From assembly GCF_013523165.1 (NCBI RefSeq), contig NZ_JAAMQI010000012.1, positions 62,001 through 126,000 on the forward strand: a stretch of DNA of 64,000 nt, read 5' to 3'. This document shows, in pieces, positions 25,688 to 34,313 of the stretch. The notes beneath the pieces were generated by a model. It worked only from the letters and a program-made list of their open reading frames with translations, did no database searches and had not been told where the DNA came from. The position numbers were made by a program, and so were the translations under genes. Every line of letters starts with the position of its first letter. The stretch's first letter is position 1. This stretch comes from Pseudomonas entomophila (GTDB lineage Bacteria; Pseudomonadota; Gammaproteobacteria; Pseudomonadales; Pseudomonadaceae).

Positions 25688-26398
25688 ATGAGCCACGCTG
25701 TCGCCCGACTGCGCGCCGAGCGCCTGGCCCGCAGCAGCAAACCGTTCATCGCACGTGGTTCACGCGCGCCGCGCTGCGCCGAATGCCGTGTCATCCACAG
25801 CCATTGTCTGTGCCAATGGACGCCGCGCGTGGGCGCCACCGCAGGCATGTGCCTGATCATGCACGACACCGAGCCATTGAAGCCAAGCAACACCGGCTGG
25901 CTGATCGCCGACGTGATCGAGAACACCTCGGCCTTCGGCTGGCAACGCACCGACGTCGACGAGCGCCTGCTGGCACTGCTCGACCAGCCGCAGTGGCAGC
26001 CCTACATTGTCTTCCCCGGCGAATTCGTGGCGCTCGAACGCGTGGTGACCGAGGTGAGCACAACGCCAGGCAAGCGGCCGCTGTTCATCCTGCTCGACGC
26101 CACCTGGACCGAAGCGCGCAAGATGTTCCGCAAGAGCCCGTACCTGGAACGCTTCCCGGTGCTGAGCCTGGAGGCCGAGCAGATGTCGCGCTATCGGCTG
26201 CGACGCTCGAAGCGCGACGACCATTTCTGCACGGCCGAGGTGGCGGCCATGTGCCTGGAACTGGCAGGCGATACGCAGGCCGCCCAGGCGTTGGACGCCT
26301 ACCTGGACGTCTTCAGCACGCATTACCTGAGCGCCAAGCACCATAGGCCGATCGACCCACAGGATGCGGCGCACCAGCAACTGAGCGCGTTCCTCTGA
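25688..26398 (+). CDS. DTW-domain tRNA-uridine aminocarboxypropyltransferase
   Basis: DTW proteins transfer the aminocarboxypropyl group of S-adenosylmethionine to a tRNA uridine (acp3U). The 236-residue protein shows the N-terminal zinc-like cysteine set (RCAECRVIHSHCLC), the IMHDTEPLKPSNTG motif and the family signature LLDATWTEARKM near residue 140. The RYRLRRSKRDDHFCTAEV region is also diagnostic. The ATG at 25688 is preceded by a possible -10 box TAGACT (25615-25620). Which uridine is modified is not shown by the sequence. Confidence 0.88.
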   Translation: MSHAVARLRAERLARSSKPFIARGSRAPRCAECRVIHSHCLCQWTPRVGATAGMCLIMHDTEPLKPSNTGWLIADVIENTSAFGWQRTDVDERLLALLDQPQWQPYIVFPGEFVALERVVTEVSTTPGKRPLFILLDATWTEARKMFRKSPYLERFPVLSLEAEQMSRYRLRRSKRDDHFCTAEVAAMCLELAGDTQAAQALDAYLDVFSTHYLSAKHHRPIDPQDAAHQQLSAFL

Positions 26399-26583
26399 CC
26401 GGTTCGCACGCCCCACGGCCGGCTTTGGCTTGACCGCCTCGGGCGCGCTGGGCATGCTTGGCGCCGCTCCCCGACGCGCGTGGCTCAGGCCACTCGACCT
26501 GCCACCCGTACCGTGCGTCACGCACCGATTCGCCCGCCCGCTGCGCGATGCCGCTGCAGGCACACCACAGGATCCATGAACCG

Positions 26584-27234
26584 ATGGCCACCTACGACAT
26601 CCTGATAGCCGACGATCACCCGCTGTTCCGTAGCGCGTTGCGCCAAGCCGTGACCTTGGGCCTGGGGCCTGATGTGCGCCTGGTCGAGGTGGCGAGCATC
26701 GCCGAACTCGAAACGCACCTGGCGGAAAAGGCCGATTGGGACCTGGTGCTGCTGGACCTGAACATGCCCGGTGCCTATGGTTTCTCCGGGCTGGTGCTGT
26801 TGCGCGGGCAGTATCCGCAGATTCCCGTGGTGATGGTCTCCGCCCAGGAAGAGGCCGCCGTGGTGGTCAAGTCCCGTGAGTTCGGGGCCAGCGGGTTCAT
26901 CCCCAAGTCCAGTACCCTCGACGTGATCCAGAACGCCGTGCAGCAGGTGCTGGACGGCGATGCCTGGTGGCCTCCCCAGGCGTTCGACAAGGTCGATGTG
27001 TCCCCCGAGGCCAAGGCGGCCAGTGAAGGGCTGGCGAGCCTCACGCCCCAGCAGTTCCGCGTGTTGACCATGGTCTGCGAAGGCCTGCTCAACAAGCAGA
27101 TCGCCTATGAGTTGAACGTGTCGGAGGCCACCATCAAGGCCCATGTCACGGCGATCTTCCGCAAGCTGGGCGTGCGTACACGGACCCAGGCGGCCTTGCT
27201 GCTGCAACAACTGGAATCAGTCGCCGCTCATTGA
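26584..27234 (+). CDS. erdR: Response regulator ErdR (NarL/FixJ family)
   Basis: The 216-residue protein has a receiver domain (residues 1-125) with the acidic pair in ILIADDHPLFR, the phosphorylation Asp in LVLLDLNMPG and Lys in GFIPKSS. A LuxR-type helix-turn-helix follows (LTPQQFRVLTMVCEGLLNKQIAYELNVSEATIKAHV). In pseudomonads ErdR is an orphan regulator that controls acetyl-CoA synthetase and ethanol or acetate use. No histidine kinase lies nearby here. The symbol rests on strong similarity to what I know of ErdR and on its place before dgkA. Confidence 0.85.
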   Translation: MATYDILIADDHPLFRSALRQAVTLGLGPDVRLVEVASIAELETHLAEKADWDLVLLDLNMPGAYGFSGLVLLRGQYPQIPVVMVSAQEEAAVVVKSREFGASGFIPKSSTLDVIQNAVQQVLDGDAWWPPQAFDKVDVSPEAKAASEGLASLTPQQFRVLTMVCEGLLNKQIAYELNVSEATIKAHVTAIFRKLGVRTRTQAALLLQQLESVAAH

Positions 27235-27307
27235 AGCGTCGACAGGCGTCCTTTCTCGGTCGTGTCCGCAGTAGAATGCGGACCCTTTCACGGTACAGTA
27301 TGTCTTC

Positions 27308-27670
27308 ATGTCGCCATTCAAAGGCCGCACGGGCCTGAAACGCATCGTCAACGCCGCAGGCTATTCCTTGGACGGCCTGCGCGCCGCCTTTCTGGGCGAG
27401 GCCGCCTTTCGCCAGCTCGTCCTGCTCAACGTCATTCTGGTGCCGCTGGCGTTCTGGCTACCGGTGAGCCGCGCCGAGCGTGCGATCCTGGTCGCCGTCT
27501 GCCTGTTGGGGCTGATCGTGGAGCTGCTCAATTCTGCCGTGGAAGCGGCGATCGATCGGATTTCGCTGGACCGTCATCCGCTGTCGAAGAACGCCAAGGA
27601 CATGGGCAGTGCCGCGCAGCTGGTGGCGCTGACGGCGATCGCCCTGGTCTGGGGCATCATTCTGCTCTGA
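27308..27670 (+). CDS. dgkA: Diacylglycerol kinase
   Basis: DgkA is a small integral inner-membrane kinase that phosphorylates diacylglycerol released by periplasmic glucan or lipid A modification. The 120-residue protein has an N-terminal amphipathic part (GLKRIVNAAGYSLDGLRAAF) and three membrane segments (about 38-55, 60-78, 100-118). The catalytic motif ELLNSAVEAAIDRIS is present. It ends three bases from the convergent finR stop. A TAGAAT at 27272-27277 may be its -10 box. Confidence 0.95.
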   Translation: MSPFKGRTGLKRIVNAAGYSLDGLRAAFLGEAAFRQLVLLNVILVPLAFWLPVSRAERAILVAVCLLGLIVELLNSAVEAAIDRISLDRHPLSKNAKDMGSAAQLVALTAIALVWGIILL

Positions 27671-27673
27671 GGC

Positions 27674-28600
27674 TCACGCGATCGACGGCAGCACGATCTC
27701 GTCGCTGCGCTGTACGCCGGCGGTGAAGGTGCGGCACAGTTCGAGGAACTCGCGCATGGCCGAGGTCTGGTATTTTTGCTTGTGCCAGATGAAGTAGAAC
27801 TGCCGGGCCAGGTCCAGCTCCGGGGTTTCGACGGGCACCAGGCTGCCCCGCCGGAAGGCGTCGCGCAGGGCCAGCCGGGAGATGCAACCGATCCCCAGCC
27901 CTGACTCCACGGCGCGCTTGATGGCTTCGGTGTGTTCCAGTTCCAGACGGATGTCGAGGTGGGCGCGGTGGTGACGCATCGCCTGATCGAAGGTCAGTCG
28001 CGTTCCGGAGCCCTGTTCGCGCAAGATCCAGGCTTCACGGCACAGGATGTCCAGGCTGGCCTTGCCGACGCTGGCCAGGGGGTGCTGCGGGGCGCAGAAC
28101 ACCACCAGCTCATCCGCCACCCAGGGTTGCACCTCGAGGTCGGGGTGATTGCAGTCACCCTCGATCAGCCCCAGGTCGATCTCGTAGTGAGCCACCTGCT
28201 GCACGATGTGGGCCGTGTTCTGGACGTGCAGCTTGACCTGACTTTCCGGGTGGCCCTGCATGAAGCTGCCGATCAGCAAGGTCGCCAGGTAGTTGCCGAT
28301 GGTCAGTGTGGCGCCGACCGACAAGGCACCGAAGCCGGACCTGCCACCCAGCAGGTCTTCGATCTCCTTGGCCTGGTCGAGCAGGGCGACGGCCTGTGGC
28401 AGGAGTTGATGCCCCAGAGCATTGAGGCTCAGGCGCTTGCCCGCGCGATCGAACAGCTGGCAGCTGGTCTGTCGCTCCAGTTCGGTGATGGAGGTACTGG
28501 CCGCCGACTGGGACAGCGCCAGCAGCCCGGCCGCCCGAGAGACGCTCTGGTGCTGCGCGACGGCGACGAAGACTTGCAGTTGACGAAGCGTGAATCGCAT
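27674..28600 (-). CDS. finR: LysR-family regulator FinR
   Basis: FinR is the redox and iron-stress regulator that activates the divergent ferredoxin-NADP reductase gene in P. putida. The 308-residue protein has the LysR helix-turn-helix at residues 1-60 (LRQLQVFVAVAQHQSVSRAAGLLALSQSAAS) and a substrate-binding domain. The ATG at 28600 gives MRFTLRQL. The frame is open for 39 more codons that would overlap the fpr promoter region, so I reject the longer form. Three phased ATATCT/AGATAT half-sites lie in the intergenic region. Confidence 0.9.
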   Translation of the reverse strand: MRFTLRQLQVFVAVAQHQSVSRAAGLLALSQSAASTSITELERQTSCQLFDRAGKRLSLNALGHQLLPQAVALLDQAKEIEDLLGGRSGFGALSVGATLTIGNYLATLLIGSFMQGHPESQVKLHVQNTAHIVQQVAHYEIDLGLIEGDCNHPDLEVQPWVADELVVFCAPQHPLASVGKASLDILCREAWILREQGSGTRLTFDQAMRHHRAHLDIRLELEHTEAIKRAVESGLGIGCISRLALRDAFRRGSLVPVETPELDLARQFYFIWHKQKYQTSAMREFLELCRTFTAGVQRSDEIVLPSIA

Positions 28601-28666
28601 ATCTATATAACCAATAACATATATCTTGATAATTGATTTTCCAGATATTCTCGCTGCCACTACACT
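28599..28666 (+). promoter_or_regulatory. finR/fpr divergent control region with phased half-sites
   Basis: ATATCT at 28599-28604, ATATCT at 28621-28626 and AGATAT at 28643-28648 are each 22 bases apart, two helical turns. A possible fpr promoter is TTTCCA (28638-28643) with TACACT (28661-28666), spacer 17. The poor -35 overlaps the last half-site, as expected for LysR-type activation. Confidence 0.55.
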
Positions 28667-28719
28667 AGCGCGCAAGAGCGCTGTGACCGGCGTTGCGTCT
28701 TTTTTCAGGAGCCCCATCG

Positions 28720-29499
28720 ATGAGCAACATGAACCACGAACGTGTCCTCAGTGTGCACCACTGGAACGACACCCTGTTCAGCTTCAAGTGCACCCGCGAC
28801 CCGGGGCTGCGCTTCGAGAACGGTCAGTTCGTGATGATCGGCCTGCAGCAGGACAGCGGCCGTCCGCTCATGCGTGCCTACTCGATCGCCTCGCCGAACT
28901 GGGAAGAGCACCTGGAGTTCTTCAGCATCAAGGTACCGGATGGCCCGCTGACCTCGCAGCTGCAGCACCTCAAGGAAGGCGATGAGATCATCATCAGCAA
29001 GAAGCCTACCGGCACCCTGGTGCTCGACGACCTGAACCCTGGCAAGCACTTGTACCTGCTGAGCACCGGGACCGGCCTGGCGCCGTTCATGAGCGTCATC
29101 CAGGACCCTGAGACCTACGAGCGCTTCGAGAAGGTGATCCTGGTCCATGGCGTGCGCTACGTGAACGAAGTCGCCTACCGCGAGTTCATCACCGAGCACC
29201 TGCCGCAGAACGAGTTCTTCGGCGATGCCGTGCGCGAGAAGCTGATCTACTACCCCACCGTGACCCGCGAGCCGTTCGAGAACCAGGGCCGCCTGACCGA
29301 CCTGATGCGCAGCGGCAAGCTGTTCAGCGACATCGGCCTGCCGCCGATCAACCCGCAGGACGACCGCGCGATGATCTGCGGCAGCCCGAGCATGCTCGAC
29401 GAGACCAGCGAAGTGCTCGACAGCTTCGGCCTGAAGGTGTCCGCTCGCATGCGCGATCCAGGCGACTACCTGATCGAGCGTGCCTTCGTCGAGAAGTGA
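28720..29499 (+). CDS. fpr: Ferredoxin-NADP(+) reductase
   Basis: Fpr passes electrons between NADPH and ferredoxin or flavodoxin and helps against oxidative stress and iron limitation. The 259-residue protein has the FAD-binding motif RAYSIASP, a NADP-binding domain with STGTGLAPFMSVIQ and ICGSPSML, and the C-terminal DYLIERAFVEK. The ATG at 28720 follows CAGGAG. The gene is divergent from finR, its known activator in P. putida. Confidence 0.95.
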   Translation: MSNMNHERVLSVHHWNDTLFSFKCTRDPGLRFENGQFVMIGLQQDSGRPLMRAYSIASPNWEEHLEFFSIKVPDGPLTSQLQHLKEGDEIIISKKPTGTLVLDDLNPGKHLYLLSTGTGLAPFMSVIQDPETYERFEKVILVHGVRYVNEVAYREFITEHLPQNEFFGDAVREKLIYYPTVTREPFENQGRLTDLMRSGKLFSDIGLPPINPQDDRAMICGSPSMLDETSEVLDSFGLKVSARMRDPGDYLIERAFVEK

Positions 29500-29572
29500 T
29501 GCCAGCCGTCAGCAGGCCGGCCTCGTTTGAATTTGGCAGGCCTGCTGGCGGTGCGCTGAAGCTACCGCCCCC

Positions 29573-29596
29573 ATCGCGGGCAAGCCCGCTCCCACA
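29573..29596. repeat. REP element
   Basis: This is the same palindromic unit as the right arm of the 4808-4879 pair (ATCGCGGGCAAG then CCCGCTCCCACA). It lies in the gap downstream of fpr. Confidence 0.85.
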
Positions 29597-29647
29597 GGGT
29601 GGCCAGTCGAGGCGCTGACGGCAGGCAGTTGCCTGGAATGAGGGCCA

Positions 29648-29671
29648 GTGGGAGCTGGCTTGCCAGCGATG
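29648..29671. repeat. Variant REP element
   Basis: GTGGGAGCTGGC followed by TTGCCAGCGATG is a variant of the same REP family with compensating stem changes. It is inverted relative to the copy at 29573-29596, so the two form a second REP pair. Confidence 0.8.
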
Positions 29672-29722
29672 ACGCCCGGTCAAGCGCCGCCTGCAGCACG
29701 GCATGGTCAGCGCTCGAAACGA

Positions 29723-30436
29723 TCACGGCCCGCTATCGCGCTCCAAACCCAACACCACGATGCGACCCGGCTCCGGGTAATGCCAGCGCACCTGCACGTC
29801 CCAGAACTTCACCCCGTAGACACGCTCGGCAGGCGGCTTCTGGTAGGCCGGGCGTGGGTCCTGCGCCAGGCACTGTTCGATCAGGGCCATCAGCGGTTCG
29901 CCCAGGCGCAAGCCGTGCTGCTGGGCGTGGTCCAGCGCCGCGCTGTGCCACTCGACCGCAATGCGCGGCGGCGCCTCGCTGGCCATGTGATTGCAGGCAC
30001 CGGCAACGCTGTCGGCGTAAGGCACGTAGGGCTTGATGTCCAGCACGGGCGTGCCGTCCAGCAGGTCGATCCCGGACAGCCACAGCCGCCCCGGTTCCAC
30101 CGCGTCCAGCCTGACCACCGATTGTCCGATGCCATTGGGCCGGTGCGTGGCGCGGGTGGCGAACACGCCCATGCTCTTGTTGCCGCCCAGCCGAGGCGGA
30201 CGCACTTTCAGGCGTGGGGTGTCTTCCAGCGCCTGGTGGAACAGGAACAGCAGCCAGACGTGGCTGACCTGCTCCAGGCCCGCCACGGCCTCGCCGTTGT
30301 CGAAGGGCGGGATCAGCTCCAGCACGCCACGGGCAGCAGGCGCCAGGTGCGGCTGACGCGGGATGGCGAACTTCTCCTTGAAGCAGGACCGCACGTACCC
30401 CACGGGCGAGACGCTGTGGTGCATGGGGTCAGCCAC
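29723..30436 (-). CDS. trmO: tRNA (N6-threonylcarbamoyladenosine(37)-N6)-methyltransferase TrmO
   Basis: TrmO (TsaA, YaeB) methylates t6A37 of tRNA-Thr with S-adenosylmethionine. The 237-residue protein has the single-sheet beta-barrel domain with FKEKFAIPRQP, the signature RATHRPNGIGQSVVRL and LDIKPYVPYAD. The start at 30436 overlaps the end of the DUF1456 gene by eight bases. A second ATG at 30424 (MHHSVSPVG) would avoid the overlap and is a fair alternative. Confidence 0.9.
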   Translation of the reverse strand: MADPMHHSVSPVGYVRSCFKEKFAIPRQPHLAPAARGVLELIPPFDNGEAVAGLEQVSHVWLLFLFHQALEDTPRLKVRPPRLGGNKSMGVFATRATHRPNGIGQSVVRLDAVEPGRLWLSGIDLLDGTPVLDIKPYVPYADSVAGACNHMASEAPPRIAVEWHSAALDHAQQHGLRLGEPLMALIEQCLAQDPRPAYQKPPAERVYGVKFWDVQVRWHYPEPGRIVVLGLERDSGP

Positions 30437-30890
30437 GCACGCGCAGGGTCAGGCCCTTGAGGAAGTTGCGCAACAGCTGGTCACCGCACGGGCGATAGTT
30501 GTCGTGGCCGACCTTGCGGAACAGCGCGCTGAGCTCCGGCTTGGACACGGGAAAATTCACTGACTTGAGCACGGCGTGCAGGTCGTCCTCCTTGAGCTCG
30601 AACGCCACGCGCAGCTTCTTGAGCACCGTGTTGTTGGTCACCGGCAGCTCGAGCGGCTGGGGCGGGCGGCTGTCGTCGCGGCCGCGGCGGTGCGTCACCA
30701 GGCCGTCGAGAAAGTGCGCCATGACGGTGTCCGGGCACTGCGCGAAGCCCGCTTCCTCTTCCTTCTTGAGGTAGCCGGCCACCTGGGCGGTGGACAGCGT
30801 CAGGCCAGACAGCGCGAAGACCTTGACCATCTGCGCATCGTTGGCTTTGATCATGTAGCGCACGCTGCGCAGTACATCGTTGTGATTCAT
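30429..30890 (-). CDS. DUF1456 family protein (YehS-like)
   Basis: The 153-residue protein contains two copies of the DUF1456 helical repeat. The first is NDVLRSVRYMIKANDAQMVKVFALSG, and the second starts at about residue 88 (NNTVLKKLRVAFELKEDDLHAVLKS). It has no signal or membrane segment, so it is cytoplasmic. It overlaps trmO and may be co-transcribed with it. The function of the family is not established. Confidence 0.85.
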   Translation of the reverse strand: MNHNDVLRSVRYMIKANDAQMVKVFALSGLTLSTAQVAGYLKKEEEAGFAQCPDTVMAHFLDGLVTHRRGRDDSRPPQPLELPVTNNTVLKKLRVAFELKEDDLHAVLKSVNFPVSKPELSALFRKVGHDNYRPCGDQLLRNFLKGLTLRVRG

Positions 30891-30935
30891 GGGGAAATCC
30901 TGTTCAGGCGCCGCACCGCGGTACGGCCTTCGATA

Positions 30936-31646
30936 CTAGAAACGTTCGTGGCTGCCGACATACCGCCATTGCCCGACCGGCAGCTTGCCCATGGGCACCC
31001 CCCCGAGGCGAATGCGCCGCAGGCTGAGGATTTCGAGCTTCAGCGCGCTGCACAGCTCACCGATCGTGTCAGGCTGCGGGGCCTTGACCACCAGGCGCAG
31101 GTGGGTCTCGTTCTGCCAGCTGGCCTTGGCCTTGGGCAGCTCGCGGCCGTCGCGGACCATGCCGCGCGCCAGGCGCTCCAGGGCCTGGGGCGTGGCCGAG
31201 CCACGCACTTCGATGATGTATTCCTGTTCCAGCTTGCGCAGGTCGGCCTCGATCTTGCGCTTGGTGCGCCAGTCCTGGGTGAACACCTGCAGGCCGCTGG
31301 CTCCAGGGGGCAGGGCGGCCACGCACTCCTGTCGTGCGAAGTGACCGTGCAGCGGGCGAAGGTCGCTCGGCTGCGTGGTGCCCAGGCTGGCCATGGTGAT
31401 GCTGGCGCGTGCCTCCTCGAGCCACTGCCCGGCAGGCTGGTTCAGCAACAGGGTGACCGGTGCCAGAGGTTCGGCCTTGGCACCCGGGAGCAATTCGACG
31501 CGTTGCTGGTCGATCTTGAATTGCGGTTGCTCGATGACCACGCCATCGACCGTGACCCAGCCCCCTTCGATGAACAGTTCGGCCTCGCGGCGGGAGCAGC
31601 CGAGCTGCGCGATGAGGCATTTGGAGAGACGAACGGGTTCACTCAT
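30936..31646 (-). CDS. RsuA/RluF-like pseudouridine synthase homologue, probably inactive
   Basis: The 236-residue protein has an N-terminal S4 RNA-binding domain (VRLSKCLIAQLGCSRREAELFIEGGWVTVDG, residues 5-35). The rest aligns by order with the RsuA/RluE/RluF family (LNQPAGQ, RPLHGHF, ASGLQVFTQD, KRKIEADLRKLEQEYIIEV). The catalytic Asp is missing: the expected RLDxxTxGLLLLT reads ALPPGASGLQVFT. The C-terminal HQVRRM-type motif is also replaced. The protein may bind RNA without modifying it. The start at 31646 has the usual spacing to the S4 domain. Confidence 0.8.
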   Translation of the reverse strand: MSEPVRLSKCLIAQLGCSRREAELFIEGGWVTVDGVVIEQPQFKIDQQRVELLPGAKAEPLAPVTLLLNQPAGQWLEEARASITMASLGTTQPSDLRPLHGHFARQECVAALPPGASGLQVFTQDWRTKRKIEADLRKLEQEYIIEVRGSATPQALERLARGMVRDGRELPKAKASWQNETHLRLVVKAPQPDTIGELCSALKLEILSLRRIRLGGVPMGKLPVGQWRYVGSHERF

Positions 31647-31727
31647 GGTCGGTGTTTCGCAAGACAGGAAATAAGACCGGCATTGTACCTGCCCGAGGCC
31701 GTTCGATGGCCGCTATCTGCGCCGCGC

Positions 31728-32171
31728 CTATCGATCGGGCAGACGCAGGTGCAGGAGCGGGTAGGGCTGGTCGAGGCCGTCGGTCTCGGCGCGGCCCGTG
31801 ACCTCGAAGCCGTGCCGTCGATAGAAGGCCAGGGCCCGGGGATTCTGTTCGTTGACATCCAGCGTGCGCACGCCCAGGACTTCGACGGCATGCGTGAGCA
31901 GGCGTGTGCCGATGCCCTGACCGTGGTGCGTCGGGGCGACGAACAGCATGTCCAGGCGCTGCTGCGCCACACCGGCGAAACCCACGAACCGGCCGTCCTG
32001 GTCCTTGCAGCCCACCAGCGTGACGGCCGGCAGGTACTTGGGCAGCACGTGATCGCGCAGGATCAGCAGGTAATATTCGGGCAAGAAGTCATGGGTGGCG
32101 CGAACGGAAGCCTCCCAGAGCTGCATGAGGGCTGGGTGGTCCGCCTCGGAAGGCGTGTCGAGCGTCAGCAT
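31728..32171 (-). CDS. GNAT family N-acetyltransferase
   Basis: The 147-residue protein has the GNAT fold with the acetyl-CoA pyrophosphate loop THHGQGIGTRLLTHA (Q-G-x-G) and the NEQNPRALAFYRRHGFE motif. I chose the ATG at 32171 (MLTLDTPSEADHPALM). A longer frame exists upstream but overlaps the rimO 3' region without support. The substrate is unknown. It resembles small-molecule or peptide acetyltransferases of the YafP/YjaB type. Confidence 0.85.
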   Translation of the reverse strand: MLTLDTPSEADHPALMQLWEASVRATHDFLPEYYLLILRDHVLPKYLPAVTLVGCKDQDGRFVGFAGVAQQRLDMLFVAPTHHGQGIGTRLLTHAVEVLGVRTLDVNEQNPRALAFYRRHGFEVTGRAETDGLDQPYPLLHLRLPDR

Positions 32172-32232
32172 GCGGTGCGTCCTTCGGTGTGCGCAGGCCG
32201 CTTGCGCAGAGCGGCCTGCAGCGGGACGCACC

Positions 32233-33570
32233 TCAGAGAGGCTCGGCCCACAGGTCGTACTCGTCGGCGTCGACCACGCGGCAGCGTACCGTGTCGCCGG
32301 GCTTGAAGCCGTGGTCGCCGTCGATGAACACGCTGCCGTCGATCTCCGGGGCGTCGAAGAAGCTGCGACCGACCGAACCTTCGGTTTCCACCTCGTCGAT
32401 CAACACGTCGATTTCCCGACCGATGCGCTGTTGCAGACGGGCCGCGCTGATGGCCTGCTGGTGCGCCATGAAGCGGTCCCAACGGTCCTGCTTGATGGCA
32501 TCCGGCACCTCGTCCAGGCCCAGTTCGTTGGCCGGCGCACCTTCGACAGGGGAGTACTGGAAGCAGCCGACACGGTCCAGTTGCGCCTCGGTCAGCCAGT
32601 CCAACAGGTACTGGAAGTCCTCTTCGGTCTCGCCTGGGAAGCCGACGATGAAGGTCGAACGGATCACCAGCTCCGGGCACTGCTCACGCCATTGCTTGAT
32701 GCGCGTCAGAGTGCGGTCTTCGAACGCCGGGCGCTTCATCGACTTGAGCACCTTGGGGCTGGCGTGCTGGAACGGAATGTCCAGGTACGGCAGGATCTTG
32801 CCGGCGGCCATCAGCGGGATCACGTCGTCGACGTTCGGGTACGGGTAGACATAGTGCAGACGCACCCAGGCACCCAGCGTGCTCAAGGCTTCGCACAGCT
32901 CGAGCAGGCGTGTCTTGACCGGGCGGCCGTTCCAGAAATCGGTCTTGTAGCGCACGTCCACGCCATAGGCGCTGGTGTCCTGCGAGATCACCAGAAGCTC
33001 CTTGACCCCGGCCTTGACCAGGCGCTCGGCTTCGCTCAGCACCTCGCCGACCGGACGGCTGACCAGCTTGCCGCGCATCGACGGGATGATGCAGAAACTG
33101 CAGCTGTGGTTGCAGCCTTCGGAAATCTTCAGGTAGGCGTAGTGACGCGGGGTCAGCTTGACGCCTTGCGGCGGCACCAGGTCGATCAACGGGTTGTGGT
33201 CCTGACGCGGCGGGACCACTTCGTGCACGGCATTGACCACCTGCTCGTACTGCTGCGGGCCGCTCACCGAGAGCACGCTCGGGTGCACGTCACGGATATT
33301 GCCTTCCTCGACGCCCATGCAACCGGTGACGATGACCTTGCCGTTTTCCTTGATGGCCTCGCCGATGACTTCCAACGACTCGGCCTTGGCACTGTCGATG
33401 AAGCCACAGGTGTTGACCACCACCACGTCGGCATCTTCGTAGGTTGGCACGACTTCGTAACCTTCCATGCGCAGTTGCGTGAGGATGCGCTCGGAATCGA
33501 CCAGCGCTTTCGGGCAACCCAGCGAAACGAATCCGACCTTCGGGATGGAAGATGCAGGCGTGGTGGACAT
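32233..33570 (-). CDS. rimO: Ribosomal protein uS12 methylthiotransferase RimO
   Basis: RimO adds a methylthio group to an Asp of ribosomal protein S12 using radical S-adenosylmethionine chemistry. The 445-residue protein has the N-terminal UPF0004 domain ([18 protein letters not shown]; Cys also in VNTCGFID and VTGCMG). The radical SAM domain has the CxxxCxxC motif in [14 protein letters not shown]-terminal TRAM domain is present ([12 protein letters not shown]). The ATG at 33570 has GAGG upstream. rimO-kup adjacency is ancestral in Pseudomonas, but here a toxin-antitoxin remnant lies between them. Confidence 0.96.
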   Translation of the reverse strand: MSTTPASSIPKVGFVSLGCPKALVDSERILTQLRMEGYEVVPTYEDADVVVVNTCGFIDSAKAESLEVIGEAIKENGKVIVTGCMGVEEGNIRDVHPSVLSVSGPQQYEQVVNAVHEVVPPRQDHNPLIDLVPPQGVKLTPRHYAYLKISEGCNHSCSFCIIPSMRGKLVSRPVGEVLSEAERLVKAGVKELLVISQDTSAYGVDVRYKTDFWNGRPVKTRLLELCEALSTLGAWVRLHYVYPYPNVDDVIPLMAAGKILPYLDIPFQHASPKVLKSMKRPAFEDRTLTRIKQWREQCPELVIRSTFIVGFPGETEEDFQYLLDWLTEAQLDRVGCFQYSPVEGAPANELGLDEVPDAIKQDRWDRFMAHQQAISAARLQQRIGREIDVLIDEVETEGSVGRSFFDAPEIDGSVFIDGDHGFKPGDTVRCRVVDADEYDLWAEPL

Positions 33571-34025
33571 GACTAACCTCGGTATTGAATGCAGGTCGCC
33601 CACCGGAATCGGGGGCGAGCTTGACGGGCGCTTCTGGCGCCTCTGATCAAAAAGTGCGCAATTCTAGCGATCACGGGGTCGCTTGACCAGTGGAAATGCG
33701 ACGAGCGTGCGCAGGCGCGGCAAAAGGCACGCATGTGTCGGGTGATCGTGCAGGGTCGAGGGGGTAGGGCAGCCTCGAAGGTCTCGAGTCCTGTCGCGAT
33801 GCGCTTCATTTCGTTCGGAGAATAGCGGTGACGCAAACAAGCGGGTGCCTTGACGGGATCGACAGGGTATTCCATCAATGACATCGCCCGCTTTGCGACT
33901 CGACCTGTATTCATGAATGCGTGAAAGCAGAGGGTGCGGCATCGAAAAGCGTCCAAGGCGCGTCGTTTTCAAGATGAAAGCGAACAGGCGCATCGATTGC
34001 CTTACAGACAACTGGAGTTACCAAT
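33571..34025. other. Gap between rimO and the DUF1778 gene
   Basis: I see no convincing gene in these 455 bases. A TAGAAT on the minus strand (33661-33666 as ATTCTA) could be the rimO -10 box. The rest has a less GC-rich composition than the surroundings and may belong to the same insert as the toxin-antitoxin genes. A minus-strand open frame (33573-33956) has Arg/His/Cys-rich composition unlike a real protein. Confidence 0.5.
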
Positions 34026-34313
34026 ATGGAACGAGTCACGCCTACAGGCGCCAAGCCTGTTTCTATAAACATGAGGGCCGATCCGAAGCGACGAGACCTC
34101 ATTGATGCGGCCGCTGAAATTCTCAGCGTTGACCGGACCAGCTTCATTCTTGATGCGGCCTGCCGGCGTGCAGAAGAAGTCATCGTGGATCGTAAGCTGT
34201 TCGTACTTAGCGAGGAGGCGTTTGACCGATTCGAGAAAGCGCTCGATGCACATCCCATCAGGAGCAACGAATGCGTCAAGAGCCTGCTTGTAAGACCAAA
34301 ACCTTGGAGCTGA
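34026..34313 (+). CDS. DUF1778 (TacA-type) antitoxin
   Basis: The 95-residue protein is a ribbon-helix-helix antitoxin of the DUF1778 family. It has SINMRADPKRRDLIDAAAEIL, the family core DRTSFILDAACRRAEEVI and the C-terminal LSEEAFDRFEKALD. The tail usually wraps around the toxin. TGGAG lies upstream of the ATG. Its 3' end overlaps the downstream GNAT toxin frame, as in TacAT modules. It should bind its own operator and neutralise an aminoacyl-tRNA-acetylating toxin, but that toxin is frameshifted here. Confidence 0.9.
   Translation: MERVTPTGAKPVSINMRADPKRRDLIDAAAEILSVDRTSFILDAACRRAEEVIVDRKLFVLSEEAFDRFEKALDAHPIRSNECVKSLLVRPKPWS

Noticed and set aside
33573..33956. Minus-strand open frame upstream of rimO
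   Set aside because: It is Arg/His/Cys-rich, has no family resemblance and no ribosome site, and would overlap the rimO promoter.
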